In this document: positions 53,901 through 57,940 of the stretch, piece by piece
Numbering within the stretch: the stretch's first letter is position 1
How the letters are laid out: each line of letters starts with the position of its first letter
NCBI GenBank assembly: GCA_951217055.1
Contig: OX578286.1
Span: 29,332,720 to 29,396,719, forward strand
DNA: 64,000 nt
Reading direction: 5' to 3'
Source of the DNA: Gerris lacustris
Lineage: Eukaryota > Arthropoda > Insecta > Hemiptera > Gerridae
Translations under genes and position numbers: made by a program
Notes under the pieces: model-generated
What the model saw: only the letters and a program-made list of their open reading frames with translations
Database searches by the model: none
Told to the model about the DNA's origin: nothing

Positions 53901-56829
53901 GGGGACGTGTCCCCCCCAATGTTTGAGATATAATGTAGAATTTAACCTAAAAAATGTTTAAAATATCCAACCTTATTTTATTTTTCTACATATATTTTAT
54001 CATTAATAATTGATTATCCTTTGTGTGTCACTTTGATACCATGTTACTGTGAACAGTGAAAAACTAATTTAGGATCTGAAATGGCTATTAAGTAGCAAGT
54101 AGCCAAAACCTACTTTATAAATTTATATAAAAATAAAAATGTTATATAAAAAATGCAAATTTTTCCTTAAAATTCCATAAATTAATGATTACTTTAGTAG
54201 GTGCACAATTTTTGTTACAATTACAATTTTTAAGTAGTTATTATGTAAAATTCTTTTAAAAATACTTGGTGTTCATACTTTTGTGCCATCGAATTACACC
54301 ATAAGTTTAATTTATTTGATGACAAAGTATTAAAATCAAAGTTCACCTCATAGATGCATAAAAAACGCTGTTTAGAGAGGTCATATTTTAAAATTTTCCG
54401 GGGGAGGGCCCCCGGACCCCCCTTCTAAATTAAACTAATGTATAGTATGTAATTCTTTTCTTGATCTTCCTCCTCTCATAATTTAATGATGTGTTTATTA
54501 ATTATAAATTAAATTCTTACATGAAACTGATACGCCCAAATGAGCACCCCAACATAGTACTTATATTTAATAACTTATTTAGTAAGCCCCTAAGATACTG
54601 TAAGTAAACATTTACCAATAAATTATTTTCATTATGATATAAAATTCTTTTAAATTTCAAATTGCCAGGCAGTAATCTATTCCCCATTTTTTTTAAATTT
54701 CTTAAAATTGTTTCATTTGTGTGTTGTAACATTGTAAAAATGGAAATTTTAGGCTTAGAAATCCGTAAAAACGTGTTTTTAAGATGGTGAAATTAAAAAA
54801 AAACCCTGAGGAGAACTCCCTCTCGCGCTCCTGGGGGTATGTCAGGACCCCCCCCCCCCCCCCCCCCGGTATTGACCCCCACCCAAACTTGACGCTAAAT
54901 CCGCCCCTGTTATACACAAACTTGTAGCTTGATGTTAGTCAGACACTTTTTTGCACGCTATCTCCTGGACTAATAAAATTTGTTAACATTATTTTGTTTT
55001 ATAATAATTTAAACGTTAGCACGCTCCAATATAATTAAATAAATAGGCCAAGTAAGTGCTATCTTATATTATAATACCCCAACAAAAAACCCTTATAAAA
55101 AAAAAAAATAAGCCAAGCCACGCGTAAAAAGTTGTGAGATACATAGGACATAGGTGTAGCCAAGTTTGTCTCGTCCAAGTAAGTTCTACTAGGTCTATTT
55201 ATCCAGTACAAGTAAATAATGTTTGTCTGTCCCCCTCTCTATTCTTTCTCCCTCACACACTCAAACATTTTCTTTCCCAAAATTGCTTTACACGTTTAAA
55301 TTTAAATCTTTTTCTGACTTGGCAAATACCCTGCACTAAGAGGCTAAAATTGGAGTGTCCTATACAATTTTGCATCCTCTTGCTGCGACCCTCAAATTAA
55401 AAATTAAAATTTATTATTGGATTTGTTATAGTTTAATAAGTATGTGCTGCGTATTTGCCAAGTCGGAAAATGTTTTTAAATGGACAAAATAGTTTCATAA
55501 TATCATAATACTTCCTCTCATTTACATATTGCATATGAGAAAATGTAAAGTATGATGTAATGTTGTTGATAGGTGGTGGAAAGTACGATCTTGAAGGTGA
55601 GGTGGATATAGTAAGCGGCGGTACTTTTACCCATTCTATGGAGACACCGAGCTGCAGAGTCTTACCTGAAGAGAGCGGACAGTACAGAGTGGAAGTATCT
55701 ACTCAGACTGTTACAGTAACCAAGGGATCCATTGCTCAGATCATGAATATACCCCTCAATAAGTGAGTATAGTTCTAACCATTAAGCTTTTAAAAAAATT
55801 TCAACGGTATATAATTGTTTAATGGCGTCTGCGACCTGAGACAACATTAATTCGTCGTTCACTGTACTCTCTTACAAAAGCGTAGAGACCGACTGATGGA
55901 GAGTGTCAAAATTAGCCAGAATCTTGAATTATAACACTAACTAAGAGTCCTTCTAAATAATTGGAAACTATTCTTGATCTCCTGTTGAGTTGCTTATGGC
56001 ATCGCAAAAGATGTGCAGCGTAAAACGTGCAGGAACCAAATTGCCGGGAGGATGTACGTATTTAGGATGTAGTGCTGTTGGATGCACTTAGTAACATGTA
56101 TTCAACCTGACCAGACAGTCTGGAGTCTAGTGGGTTGTACCATCCGATAACCTCGGGTCAGTGAATTACAGAAGCAAATTAATAGAAAAATGTCTCTCAA
56201 CACCGACTTCATTCTTCTCTAGATATGATATGATTATTTTAAGACACTGGAATTACACACAAACTGATAGTGAATAAATCTCCAAAAGAGAAAAACATGA
56301 TGACCACCTCAGTAGTAGCAGTTAATTATGACCTAAAATACTCACATCCCAATCGCATTTCCTTAGAATGCTGGCAATGATTTCATTTACTAATAACTCA
56401 CAATTGAAGCAACTTTCTTAAGATTGATTTGTCAGTACTAATTCATGTCATGAGCCACTCTTTTGAGAATCATTCATGCAATGGGTTCAGTTTCAAGTGA
56501 ATACATCATGAATCATTCCTATGCTAATTAGACAGAATCCCTCCAATGCTGGATTACTTACAATGTTCACACTGTCTCAGGCAGTTGATCTCCTTCAGTT
56601 TTGCGATCTACGTCTAATTTCCAATCTGTTGCTCTTTCTTTTCAGGATTGACTGTGTAGTACCTCGAGTAGGAGGTTCATTTGGGGGAAAGAATACATCG
56701 CAGCTGTACGGTGCTTGTGCCTGTGTCCTGGCAGCCAGCAAGCTTCAACGACCTGTCAGAAATGTGTTGACAGTACCTGAAGAAATGGACGCAATCGGCA
56801 AGCGAACTCCCTTCTACGCAAAGTACAAG
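18149..56829 (+). CDS. Aldehyde oxidase (XDH/AO family), 16 exons, both ends incomplete
   Basis: A molybdo-flavoenzyme that oxidises aldehydes and aza-heterocycles using water and passes electrons through Mo, two [2Fe-2S] clusters and FAD. In insects such enzymes act in detoxification, odorant clearance or pheromone turnover. The exons 18149-18204, 20287-20456, 24384-24544, 28940-29099, 32974-33232, 42583-42812, 44596-44698, 46197-46324, 46461-46583, 47102-47269, 47780-47945, 49024-49136, 49434-49532, 52962-53175, 55573-55762 and 56646-56829 join in frame to about 841 residues. Counting from the first full codon, the first cluster is C46, C51, C54 and C76. The second is C116, C119, C151 and C153 (motif [10 protein letters not shown]). 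FAD-domain motifs are LVAGNT (near 260) and ATIGGN (347-352). Mo-domain motifs are GQPLG (656-660) and RVGGSFGGK (787-795). Asn796 occupies the position of the XDH active-site Glu, and the XDH FFxGYR motif is absent, so aldehyde oxidase is favoured. The exon with the start codon and the C-terminal third were not found. No stop or frameshift interrupts the exons seen. Confidence 0.93.
19171..19862 (-). mobile_element. tRNA-derived SINE on the minus strand
   Basis: Flanked by a perfect 11-bp duplication cagacgaactt (19160-19170 and 19863-19873). The poly(A) tail reads as T-rich sequence at 19171-19193. On the minus strand the head (from 19862 down) reads ggggcctgggtggctcagag, with A-box TGGCTCAGAGG and B-box GGTTCAATTCC about 120 bases from the 5' end, further apart than in a tRNA. 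Removing the nested MITE leaves about 395 bases, matching the copy at 39866-40261 along its whole length. Confidence 0.9.
19282..19570. mobile_element. hAT-like MITE inside the SINE
   Basis: 289 bases bounded by a perfect 8-bp duplication cattattg (19274-19281 and 19571-19578). The termini read CAAGGATCTTATA inward from both ends, followed by an imperfect inverted pair (ggcaaaa(a)agtgacccc). The second SINE copy near 39965 shows the empty site. 8-bp duplications with CA-starting termini are typical of hAT elements. There is no coding capacity. Confidence 0.9.
20287..20456 (+). CDS. Aldehyde oxidase exon: first [2Fe-2S] cluster
   Basis: Residues 19-75. Encodes SLNTYIRDHALLTGTKYMCK followed by EGSCGCCVV. 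This is the canonical Cys-x4-Cys-x2-Cys of the N-terminal iron-sulfur domain, with an extra Cys (C53) where most relatives have Ala. The donor is gtaagt. Confidence 0.96.
20697..21370. repeat. Dispersed repeat shared with intron 7
   Basis: Blocks 'aactgatccaaaagacatcc', 'ccagattttatcc', 'atggacattagaagggcgg'-like, 'aggatgtgccaatggacca' and 'agcgttttttaacttctgc' occur here and, in the same order, at 44815-45205. The interior shows repeated 'gggatatcc'-type words (about 20720-20960). The right end joins a CTTCCGAGC-family end block (about 21345). It is unclassified. Confidence 0.7.
21400..23735. other. Rest of intron 2, no gene seen
   Basis: Contains a C-run (about 22248-22267), a G-run (about 23271-23281), a 28-bp tandem repeat described separately, and a fragment near 22560 (gggtccttaggtaaaacaca) resembling 16120. 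A B-box-like 'gttcgattccccgg' sits at about 23134. No coding is recognisable. Confidence 0.5.
22738..22870 (+). repeat. 28-bp tandem repeat, about 5 copies
   Basis: The unit 'accaattcatctttgcac' plus a T-run is repeated with unit length varying with the T-run. It creates the overlapping hydrophobic open frames seen here. Confidence 0.9.
23738..24330 (+). mobile_element. Short element with broken coding start (MSESSDFDE...)
   Basis: Shares 'tttatctacgattgatacga' at its left, 'cgcacgattagcg' and 'aacaatcgtagataaagtac' with a second copy at 26350-26790. An ATG at 24006 opens MSESSDFDENVENNTPPEIK, then a stop and a +1 shift, then KKIQELMPSLSRERYELTYS. The second part resembles the N-terminal core-binding segment (LLPxKSxxRYExxYxxF) of tyrosine-recombinase-like proteins in insect transposons, by memory of that pattern only. 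The second copy lacks this coding part. Confidence 0.5.
23858..23901. repeat. Perfect 44-bp palindrome
   Basis: aattcctcttctttaccacc and its complement meet with no spacer at 23879/23880. The related copy near 26480 has only one arm-like stretch, so the palindrome arose in this copy. Confidence 0.95.
24384..24544 (+). CDS. Aldehyde oxidase exon: end of first and start of second [2Fe-2S] domain
   Basis: Residues 76-128. It opens with C76, the fourth ligand of the first cluster, continues with ITTVEGLGS, and carries QCGYCSPGFVMSMH with C116 and C119 of the second cluster. The exon ends with two bases of a Ser codon that the next exon completes. Confidence 0.96.
24745..24900 (+). repeat. Dispersed-repeat fragment ('aggcagcaaaatggaatttt')
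   Basis: The words 'aggcagcaaaatggaatttt', 'gccgacggcgaggt' and 'gaggcgaagc' recur at 26205-26310. It belongs to the same composite as the 23738 and 26350 elements. Confidence 0.6.
25200..26135 (+). mobile_element. Dispersed element with ggaacgaagttcc at both ends
   Basis: Starts at 'ggaacgaagttccttatggc' (25211) and ends 'taaggaatttcgttcctacc' (about 26107). Between them are the 'tttggtacacatgtt' family blocks also found at 14535 and 50940. Just beyond the right end, 'gggtgtcccacgacacc' is echoed in reverse at 49556 ('gtcatgggacacc'), which places another copy at 49551-52245. No open frame of note is present. Confidence 0.6.
26350..26790 (+). mobile_element. Second copy of the 23738 element, coding part deleted
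   Basis: Collinear with 23738-24330 ('tttatctacgattgatacga' ... 'aatcgtagataaagtacgg' ... 'gcgtaatgtactatt'), but jumps over the MSESSDFDE region. It is therefore a non-autonomous derivative. Confidence 0.7.
26800..28031. other. Middle of intron 3, no gene seen
   Basis: Holds a short GACA-type repeat (about 27035-27085) and AT-rich sequence. I see no coding signal. Confidence 0.5.
28032..28667. mobile_element. 636-bp element with inverted termini and TA flanks
   Basis: The left end GCGCCCCATCTACTGTCGTT and the right end (…acgacagtggatggggcgc) are inverted copies differing by a 2-base gap, and continue into ggaaag/ctttcc. TA lies on both sides (28030-28031 and 28668-28669). The left part (cactgtcgttctttccgtaa…ggcagg) is repeated at about 28220-28345, so an internal duplication is present. 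TA flanks fit Tc1/mariner-type or related MITEs. The 110-codon frame inside has no recognisable domain. Confidence 0.75.
28837..28889. repeat. Perfect 24-bp hairpin before an aldehyde oxidase exon
   Basis: Arms 28837-28860 and 28866-28889 are exact complements around the loop aataa. The hairpin ends 51 bases before the exon that starts at 28940, close to where a branch point would lie. Confidence 0.95.
28940..29099 (+). CDS. Aldehyde oxidase exon: second [2Fe-2S] domain
   Basis: Residues 129-182. Contains [20 protein letters not shown], supplying C151 and C153. The acceptor is ttgttacag. A perfect 24-bp hairpin ends 51 bases upstream of the exon. Confidence 0.96.
29490..29785. repeat. 49-bp minisatellite, 6 copies
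   Basis: gcattcttccgatattgaag recurs every 49 bases (29494, 29543, 29592, 29641, with variants at 29690 and 29739). The minus-strand open frames of 85-133 codons are read-throughs of it. Confidence 0.95.
29786..32068. other. Rest of intron 4 left of the satellite
   Basis: A CTTCCGAGC-family fragment lies at 30724-30850. The stretch 31130-31830 is less AT-rich and contains a perfect 14-bp hairpin (31618-31631 / 31636-31649, cccatttgacacct). I could not assign it to a gene or known element. From about 31850 a minus-strand CTTCCGAGC-family copy begins ('tgacctaccattcaaatttc', compare 170-190) and leads into the satellite. Confidence 0.5.
32069..32880. repeat. 57-bp satellite grown from the core of a dispersed repeat
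   Basis: atcgttcttcagaatgatca starts at 32069 and every 57 bases to 32867, giving 14 full units plus a partial. The unit (cgttcttcagaa ... ggtaagctcggaagc) is the reverse complement of the CTTCCGAGCTTACCGAAGG core of the dispersed family. As 57 is 19 codons, stop-free frames of 213-355 codons exist on both strands. They are not evidence of a protein. Confidence 0.97.
32974..33232 (+). CDS. Aldehyde oxidase exon: linker and start of FAD domain
   Basis: Residues 183-268. The first half is a Cys-rich, charged linker (LCPNRGKCDGDGNEERCKTC), of the kind that varies between paralogues. The second half begins the FAD domain with SEWYRACCLKEIFQIFDRIG and SYMLVAGNTARG, the latter a flavin-contacting loop. 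The coding begins about 90 bases after the 57-bp satellite ends. Confidence 0.94.
33408..33560 (+). repeat. Dispersed-repeat copy (CTTCCGAGC family)
   Basis: 'gcttccgagcttactgaag' followed by 'cggaagcac' and 'ctagacagaaataagtttca', in the family order. Confidence 0.7.
33585..33692 (+). mobile_element. 5S rRNA-derived fragment (SINE3-like or 5S pseudogene)
   Basis: 'aagcagcattgg', 'cgtggtcagtacttggatgg' and 'gtgaccg' at about 33645-33684 match the internal promoter half of eukaryotic 5S rRNA, including the box C region. The upstream 5S half is not recognisable and the 3' stem is missing, so this is a relic, not an rRNA gene. Confidence 0.7.
33700..34870. other. Gene-free part of intron 5
   Basis: AT-rich, with sequence such as 'aaaatggcggccaatatc' and 'gccaaattccaactcgatca' that has the look of transposon non-coding sequence. 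No second copy was identified in the window and no gene is seen. Confidence 0.4.
34870..35530 (+). repeat. Diverged direct repeats of about 240 bp
   Basis: The order 'cgcttgggg', 'gaaaagct(g/t)aactcca', 'cttttcgggaaca', 'acggcggaagtacggg', 'tacaaaagtcaa' occurs at about 34915-35015 and 35165-35265, decayed at about 35455-35510, and again at about 37590-37690. A GTACTTCCACCGTCC end in the opposite orientation is at about 35943. Confidence 0.7.
35634..35905 (-). pseudogene. Broken transposon-type gene tail with CXC (tesmin/TSO1-like) cysteine motif
   Basis: Reading the minus strand across three frames gives, in order, KLIAPGSKRNNCGAAHAG, then CRKAGLPCSVA, then CKHCGVENCSNVPPVDA followed by an acidic tail (DDFLEDTDFD) and a stop. 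Each step needs a frameshift of one or two bases. The assembled order C-x-...-C-R-K-A-G-L-x-C-S-...-C-x-x-C-x-x-x-x-C-x-N is the pattern of CXC domains that end many arthropod transposon-associated proteins. This is a motif-level judgement. The plus-strand 91-codon frame over the same bases is the shadow. Confidence 0.55.
36289..39262. mobile_element. 2.97-kb element with about 500-bp inverted termini and TAGTCCAGGA ends
   Basis: The left end TAGTCCAGGAGCCAGG and the right end (cctggctcctggacta) are complementary. The match extends to about 36780 on the left and begins about 38735 on the right, covering the 'gtaactcagaggtc(c/t)tctggga' and 'gagttttcgacctcgtggcc' blocks. TTA flanks both ends (36286-36288, 39263-39265), as in the intron 1 foldback. 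The 1.95-kb core carries a coding remnant at 38270-38442 and a repeat fragment at 37540-37690. Confidence 0.8.
38268..38442 (+). pseudogene. Acidic C-terminal coding remnant inside the TAGTCCAGGA element
   Basis: The plus frame from about 38279 reads YCVGTGCENSAEHNVNEDD, then a strongly acidic run (TDDDGTDDLLDN) and ends ESLIDERLTKI with a TAA at 38440-38442. The C-x-G-x-x-C-x-N opening resembles the end of the CXC motif at 35634-35905, followed likewise by an acidic tail, so the two may be related transposon proteins. A stop lies immediately upstream (38267), so only the tail survives or an intron precedes it. The minus-strand 77-codon serine-rich frame is its shadow. Confidence 0.5.
39866..40261 (-). 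mobile_element. Second copy of the tRNA-derived SINE, uninterrupted
   Basis: Bounded by tgtgatagatgt (39854-39865) and tgtgataggtgt (40262-40273), a 12-bp target duplication with one mismatch. The A-tail reads as T-rich sequence on the left. The minus-strand head ggggcctgggcggctcagag carries A-box TGGCTCAGAGG and B-box GGTTCGATTCC. It shows the empty site of the MITE found in the intron 1 copy. Confidence 0.9.
40320..40960 (+). repeat. G-rich minisatellite, about 105-115 bp units
   Basis: Blocks 'ggttataaaggt(t/a)gttgga', 'gaggtattggggga', 'ttgtcggaagtggtttgag' and 'gagtagggtagagattgt' cycle about five to six times with small indels. The plus-strand frame of 60 codons is repeat read-through. 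Confidence 0.85.
40961..41670. other. Gene-free part of intron 5
   Basis: AT-rich sequence between two minisatellites. Nothing is recognisable. Confidence 0.5.
41674..42165. repeat. 30-bp minisatellite, about 16 copies
   Basis: The unit ccaaatatttagctctcatt plus ggcctcttag is repeated with a few 2-3-base deletions. Because 30 is a multiple of 3, both strands stay open (LLAKYLALIG repeats forward, MRAKYLAKRP reverse). It lacks the unrelated spacers a CRISPR would have. Confidence 0.97.
42583..42812 (+). CDS. Aldehyde oxidase exon: FAD domain
   Basis: Residues 269-345. Encodes VYIDINSVDELKA, then FSVGSMMRQTELLEKL and MADHIMLIANVPVRN. These match the FAD-binding fold of the family in order and spacing. 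It follows the longest intron (9.35 kb). Confidence 0.95.
42925..43105 (+). mobile_element. SINE fragment of the 10162 family
   Basis: 'catcactgaatcaagg', 'gaggttgtgggttcgatccc' (B-box), 'gtgatgctctga' and the tail 'cttcggcggtacaatgt', 'tgtgaagtggctgcaactct' follow each other closely, without the 103-bp array present in the 10162 copy. Confidence 0.75.
43583..44370 (-). mobile_element. Reverse copy of the 5776 element plus a partial inverted copy
   Basis: 43583-44190 carries the blocks of 5815-6430 in reverse order and strand ('atcggtctgagacaactcag' ... 'ctcctcggcggggaactgaa' ... 'ctttctctttatatgag'). 44205-44370 then repeats the right half in forward orientation ('gttcgattccccataacg' ... 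'actaataaatgga'), forming an inverted pair. A G-run lies at 43917-43929. Confidence 0.65.
44596..44698 (+). CDS. Aldehyde oxidase exon: FAD-binding ATIGGN motif
   Basis: Residues 346-379. RATIGGNLGLVSYLKDFPSD is the conserved flavin pyrophosphate loop of the family. The donor gtagtc is a weaker match to the consensus than the others. It was chosen because it keeps frame with the next exon. Confidence 0.94.
44815..45210. repeat. Dispersed repeat, second copy of the 20697 element
   Basis: Collinear with 20697-21290 over 'gcataactgatccaaaagat', 'gtccagattttatc', 'aggatgtgccaatggacca' and 'agcgttttttaacttctgc'. Confidence 0.75.
45490..46187 (-). pseudogene. Antisense LINE (RTE-like) reverse transcriptase C-terminal relic
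   Basis: The minus strand reads YKQGRNECREYQRHKEEVKF, then IDGHIYVRECPT, NNFNRQGTGHI, LLKSRLIMRVAKLKAHESLI and KPVATYKSQEL. After several stops and shifts it reads GWPRKCLRGRLVKGRFDRRR and TLAADREAWSQFVQEEAWAH with PGL and a terminal stop at 45490-45492. The order (strand 'F-x-Y-L' region, LKSRL..K..YKSLIKPVATY, the Arg-rich GRP-like segment and ADR-x-x-W...A-H-x-GL) is that of the C-terminal half of RTE-type LINE proteins. It lies antisense in intron 7 and ends within about 10 bases of the next exon's acceptor. Confidence 0.75.
46197..46324 (+). CDS. Aldehyde oxidase exon: FAD domain, PTEF segment
   Basis: Residues 380-422. Encodes NITPTEFRSTDMYKKVLTKV and TLPGLSSSIKLLSYK. It bridges exactly what is missing between ATIGGN and the IMPLSQ exon. 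The acceptor ttttttgttgtag lies directly beside an antisense LINE relic. Confidence 0.92.
46461..46583 (+). CDS. Aldehyde oxidase exon: FAD domain C-terminal half
   Basis: Residues 423-463. IMPLSQSAVAIVNAGFLYDI corresponds to the insect aldehyde oxidase K-I-M-P-R-S-Q-N-A region, where XDH has a different sequence. The preceding intron is only 136 bases, the shortest in the gene. Confidence 0.94.
47102..47269 (+). CDS. Aldehyde oxidase exon: FAD domain end
   Basis: Residues 464-519. Encodes HAYKTESYLSGKNLF, an alpha-helical stretch (DVLKKAIDTLYSELQP) and LSPAYRKLLGTALFYR. The SPAYRK-LGTALFYR pattern closes the FAD domain in this family. Confidence 0.94.
47270..49023. other. Introns 10 and 11 outside the exon at 47780-47945, no gene seen
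   Basis: A B-box-like 'ggatcgaacccggaacccc' at 47652-47670 (minus strand) suggests a SINE trace. The rest is unremarkable. The minus-strand frames at 47365-47580 and 48611-48891 have no recognisable domain. Confidence 0.45.
47780..47945 (+). CDS. Aldehyde oxidase exon: junction to molybdenum domain
   Basis: Residues 520-574. Encodes NLVRPISSGKQVFQSD and PLTQPIPKLEAQIQTAG. The R-P-x-S-x-G-x-Q-x-[FY] motif marks the start of the molybdopterin-binding half. It lacks the XDH connector. Confidence 0.94.
49024..49136 (+). CDS. Aldehyde oxidase exon: molybdenum domain 1
   Basis: Residues 575-612. Encodes GEAIFVNDYQKLRQELFGHF and VLAKKFADFLTIDASKAL, matching the family's GEAxYxxD...HxAxVxSxxAxxxIxxID pattern with several substitutions. 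Confidence 0.92.
49434..49532 (+). CDS. Aldehyde oxidase exon: molybdenum domain 1
   Basis: Residues 613-645. Encodes PGVVAFLTAKDIPGTNNIAF, the family's P-G-V-x-x-[FY]-x-[AST]-x-D-I-P-G segment. Confidence 0.94.
50762..51350 (+). repeat. Most complete copy of the CTTCCGAGC dispersed family
   Basis: Begins gcttccgagcttaccgaagg and contains 'ttccaagacagaaatcc', a (TGTC)n tract, 'acgataacttgagtaa', 'atgaaatttggtagacatg', 'tgctcaggacgagttcgttg' and 'gaggaagctatgtgccac'. This copy shows that the CTTCCGAGC family and the 'tttggtacacatgtt' family are parts of one longer repeat. Confidence 0.7.
50896..50943. repeat. (CTGT)n microsatellite
   Basis: About 10-12 CTGT tetranucleotides inside the dispersed-repeat copy. 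Shorter versions occur at the equivalent place in other copies. Confidence 0.95.
52250..52961. other. End of intron 13, no gene seen
   Basis: Moderately GC-balanced sequence without a recognised repeat partner in the window. No further aldehyde oxidase exon fits here, because the exons before and after join in phase and in family order. Confidence 0.5.
52962..53175 (+). CDS. Aldehyde oxidase exon: molybdenum domain, GQPLG motif
   Basis: Residues 646-716. Encodes GKVSYWGQPLGMIVAETDEI and AAVNEVLVVYK. G-Q-P-[IL]-G is the loop whose Gln approaches the molybdenum site in relatives. The final A of the exon joins GT of the next to give Ser. Confidence 0.95.
53290..54972. mobile_element. Truncated TAGTCCAGGA-family foldback hosting a hAT element
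   Basis: Collinear with the intron 1 foldback ('ccggtggagagtggccatg', 'cactttgatttgaagtaata', 'cttaaaaggcaccaaaagat'), with arms facing at about 53430. It ends 'gctatctcctggacta' at 54972. The left terminus is missing. The body is split at 53676 by the hAT-like insertion. Confidence 0.75.
53676..54909. mobile_element. hAT-like non-autonomous element, 1,234 bp
   Basis: Flanked by a perfect 8-bp duplication ttatacac (53668-53675 and 54910-54917). The termini are CAGTGGCGGATTTAG on the left and CAGGGGCGGATTTAG read inward from the right, with one mismatch. The uninterrupted site is visible in the intron 1 foldback near 18765 (complement of acttatacacaaaa). C-runs follow both termini. No transposase frame is present. 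Confidence 0.9.
54990..55572. other. End of intron 14, no gene seen
   Basis: AT-rich. The 88-codon plus frame at 55134-55400 has no recognisable domain. Confidence 0.5.
55573..55762 (+). CDS. Aldehyde oxidase exon: molybdopterin contact region
   Basis: Residues 717-779. Contains GGTFTHSMETPSCRVLPEE, equivalent to the family H-[FY]-x-M-E-T-x-x-C motif, and VEVSTQTVTVTKGSIAQIMN. The leading GT completes a split Ser codon, and the exon ends two bases into a Lys codon. Confidence 0.95.
56646..56829 (+). CDS. Aldehyde oxidase exon: GGxFGGK motif (last seen)
   Basis: Residues 780-841. Contains VPRVGGSFGGKNTSQLYGAC and RPVRNVLTVPEEM, then GKRTPFYAKYK. The usual G-G-G-[FY]-G-G-K has Ser for the third Gly. 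The donor is weak (gttatt), but the coding match ends there in phase 0. The remaining molybdenum domain, with the catalytic Glu near the C terminus, is not within the window. Confidence 0.93.
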
Positions 56830-56899
56830 GTTATTCAGCAAAATCATTGTTAACATTTATTTAAAAGTACAGTATCCGTGAAGAAGTATTATATTATTC

Positions 56900-57085
56900 T
56901 AATGAGGTGATTGTATGTGTACTGATGATTGTTTGGGTTCTGATGATTGTACATGTGCTGATGATTTAATTTTTACCTACTGATGTTTGAATGATTGTAT
57001 GTGATAATTGTACATGAACTGATGATTGTATGTGTACTAATGATTGTATACGTACTGATGATTGCATATATATACTGATGATTGT
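56900..57085 (+). repeat. Degenerate tandem repeat of about 18-20 bp
   Basis: 'gtatgtgtactgatgattgt' and variants recur about eight times. Confidence 0.85.
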
Positions 57086-57940
57086 ACTTCTCCAAATATT
57101 ACTTAATTTTTATCTCCTTGAATTTTCGTTTCTCCTAAATAATATTAGTGTTATTAAATAGACTGTTCTGTGTTCTGAAATTCCCGTGGGAAGCTTAAAA
57201 CTTTGCCTATTTCTGTACACTCTTAAGTAAGACGATGCTACTCCAGGTAAGCAGGCCAATAGAACACTTTCATTGGCTCTTGAAGAGCACTCAGGTAAAG
57301 AGACTCTGCTCTTAAAAACTCCTTACACACGTAAATTCCTCCACTCGAAATATGGAAGTACTAAGTAGCTCAGGTTTTTAAGGAAAGAATGAGATAAGAT
57401 TGTTAATTTTCGATGTTCCAATAGATTATCAACTATGAGAATTATCGAATTGTTCATATAATAAAATAGAAGAAATAATGTCTGATAAAACATGAACCCC
57501 ATCCTGGGATCGAACTATGGATCTGCGATTATGCAAGCAAAAGAAAATTGCTCTGTTTACTTTAACTATCTTAATTTAAAATTTAATTTCGTTCAACAAT
57601 TAAGTCATCCAAGTTTAATTCATTAATTTTATAACGCTTTGCTATAAAAAGAAAAATCGGTCTGAGACAACTCAGACAAACTTTCTCATGTACGAGTTCA
57701 TAATTACTTGGCCCAGTGTTTTCCATTTATTAGTTTTCGTATATACATTTAGTTATTATTGAACATTCATCACAATCTATCACGGGCGTCGTCGCCGGGG
57801 GGGACAGGGGGGACGCGTCCCCCCCCCCCCCCCCAATGTTTGAGATGGAATAAAGAATTTAACATAAAGAAGTATAAAATATGTAACCCGTTTTTAAAAA
57901 AAATTAAAATATCTAAACCGTTTTTTTACATTTTTACATA
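57086..57940. other. Downstream of the last exon seen, repeat fragments
   Basis: Contains a B-box-like word at about 57505 (gggatcgaac, minus strand), a fragment of the 43583 element (57648-57780), and from about 57776 sequence collinear with the hAT-like interior at 53880-53990 ('cgtccccccc', 'aatgtttgagat', 'gaatttaac'). No aldehyde oxidase exon was found. Confidence 0.5.

Noticed and set aside
57121..57480. Possible next aldehyde oxidase exon after 56829
   Set aside because: No frame gives the expected YKxGF/GxI continuation or later family motifs; sequence between 56830 and 64000 is repeats and AT-rich DNA.
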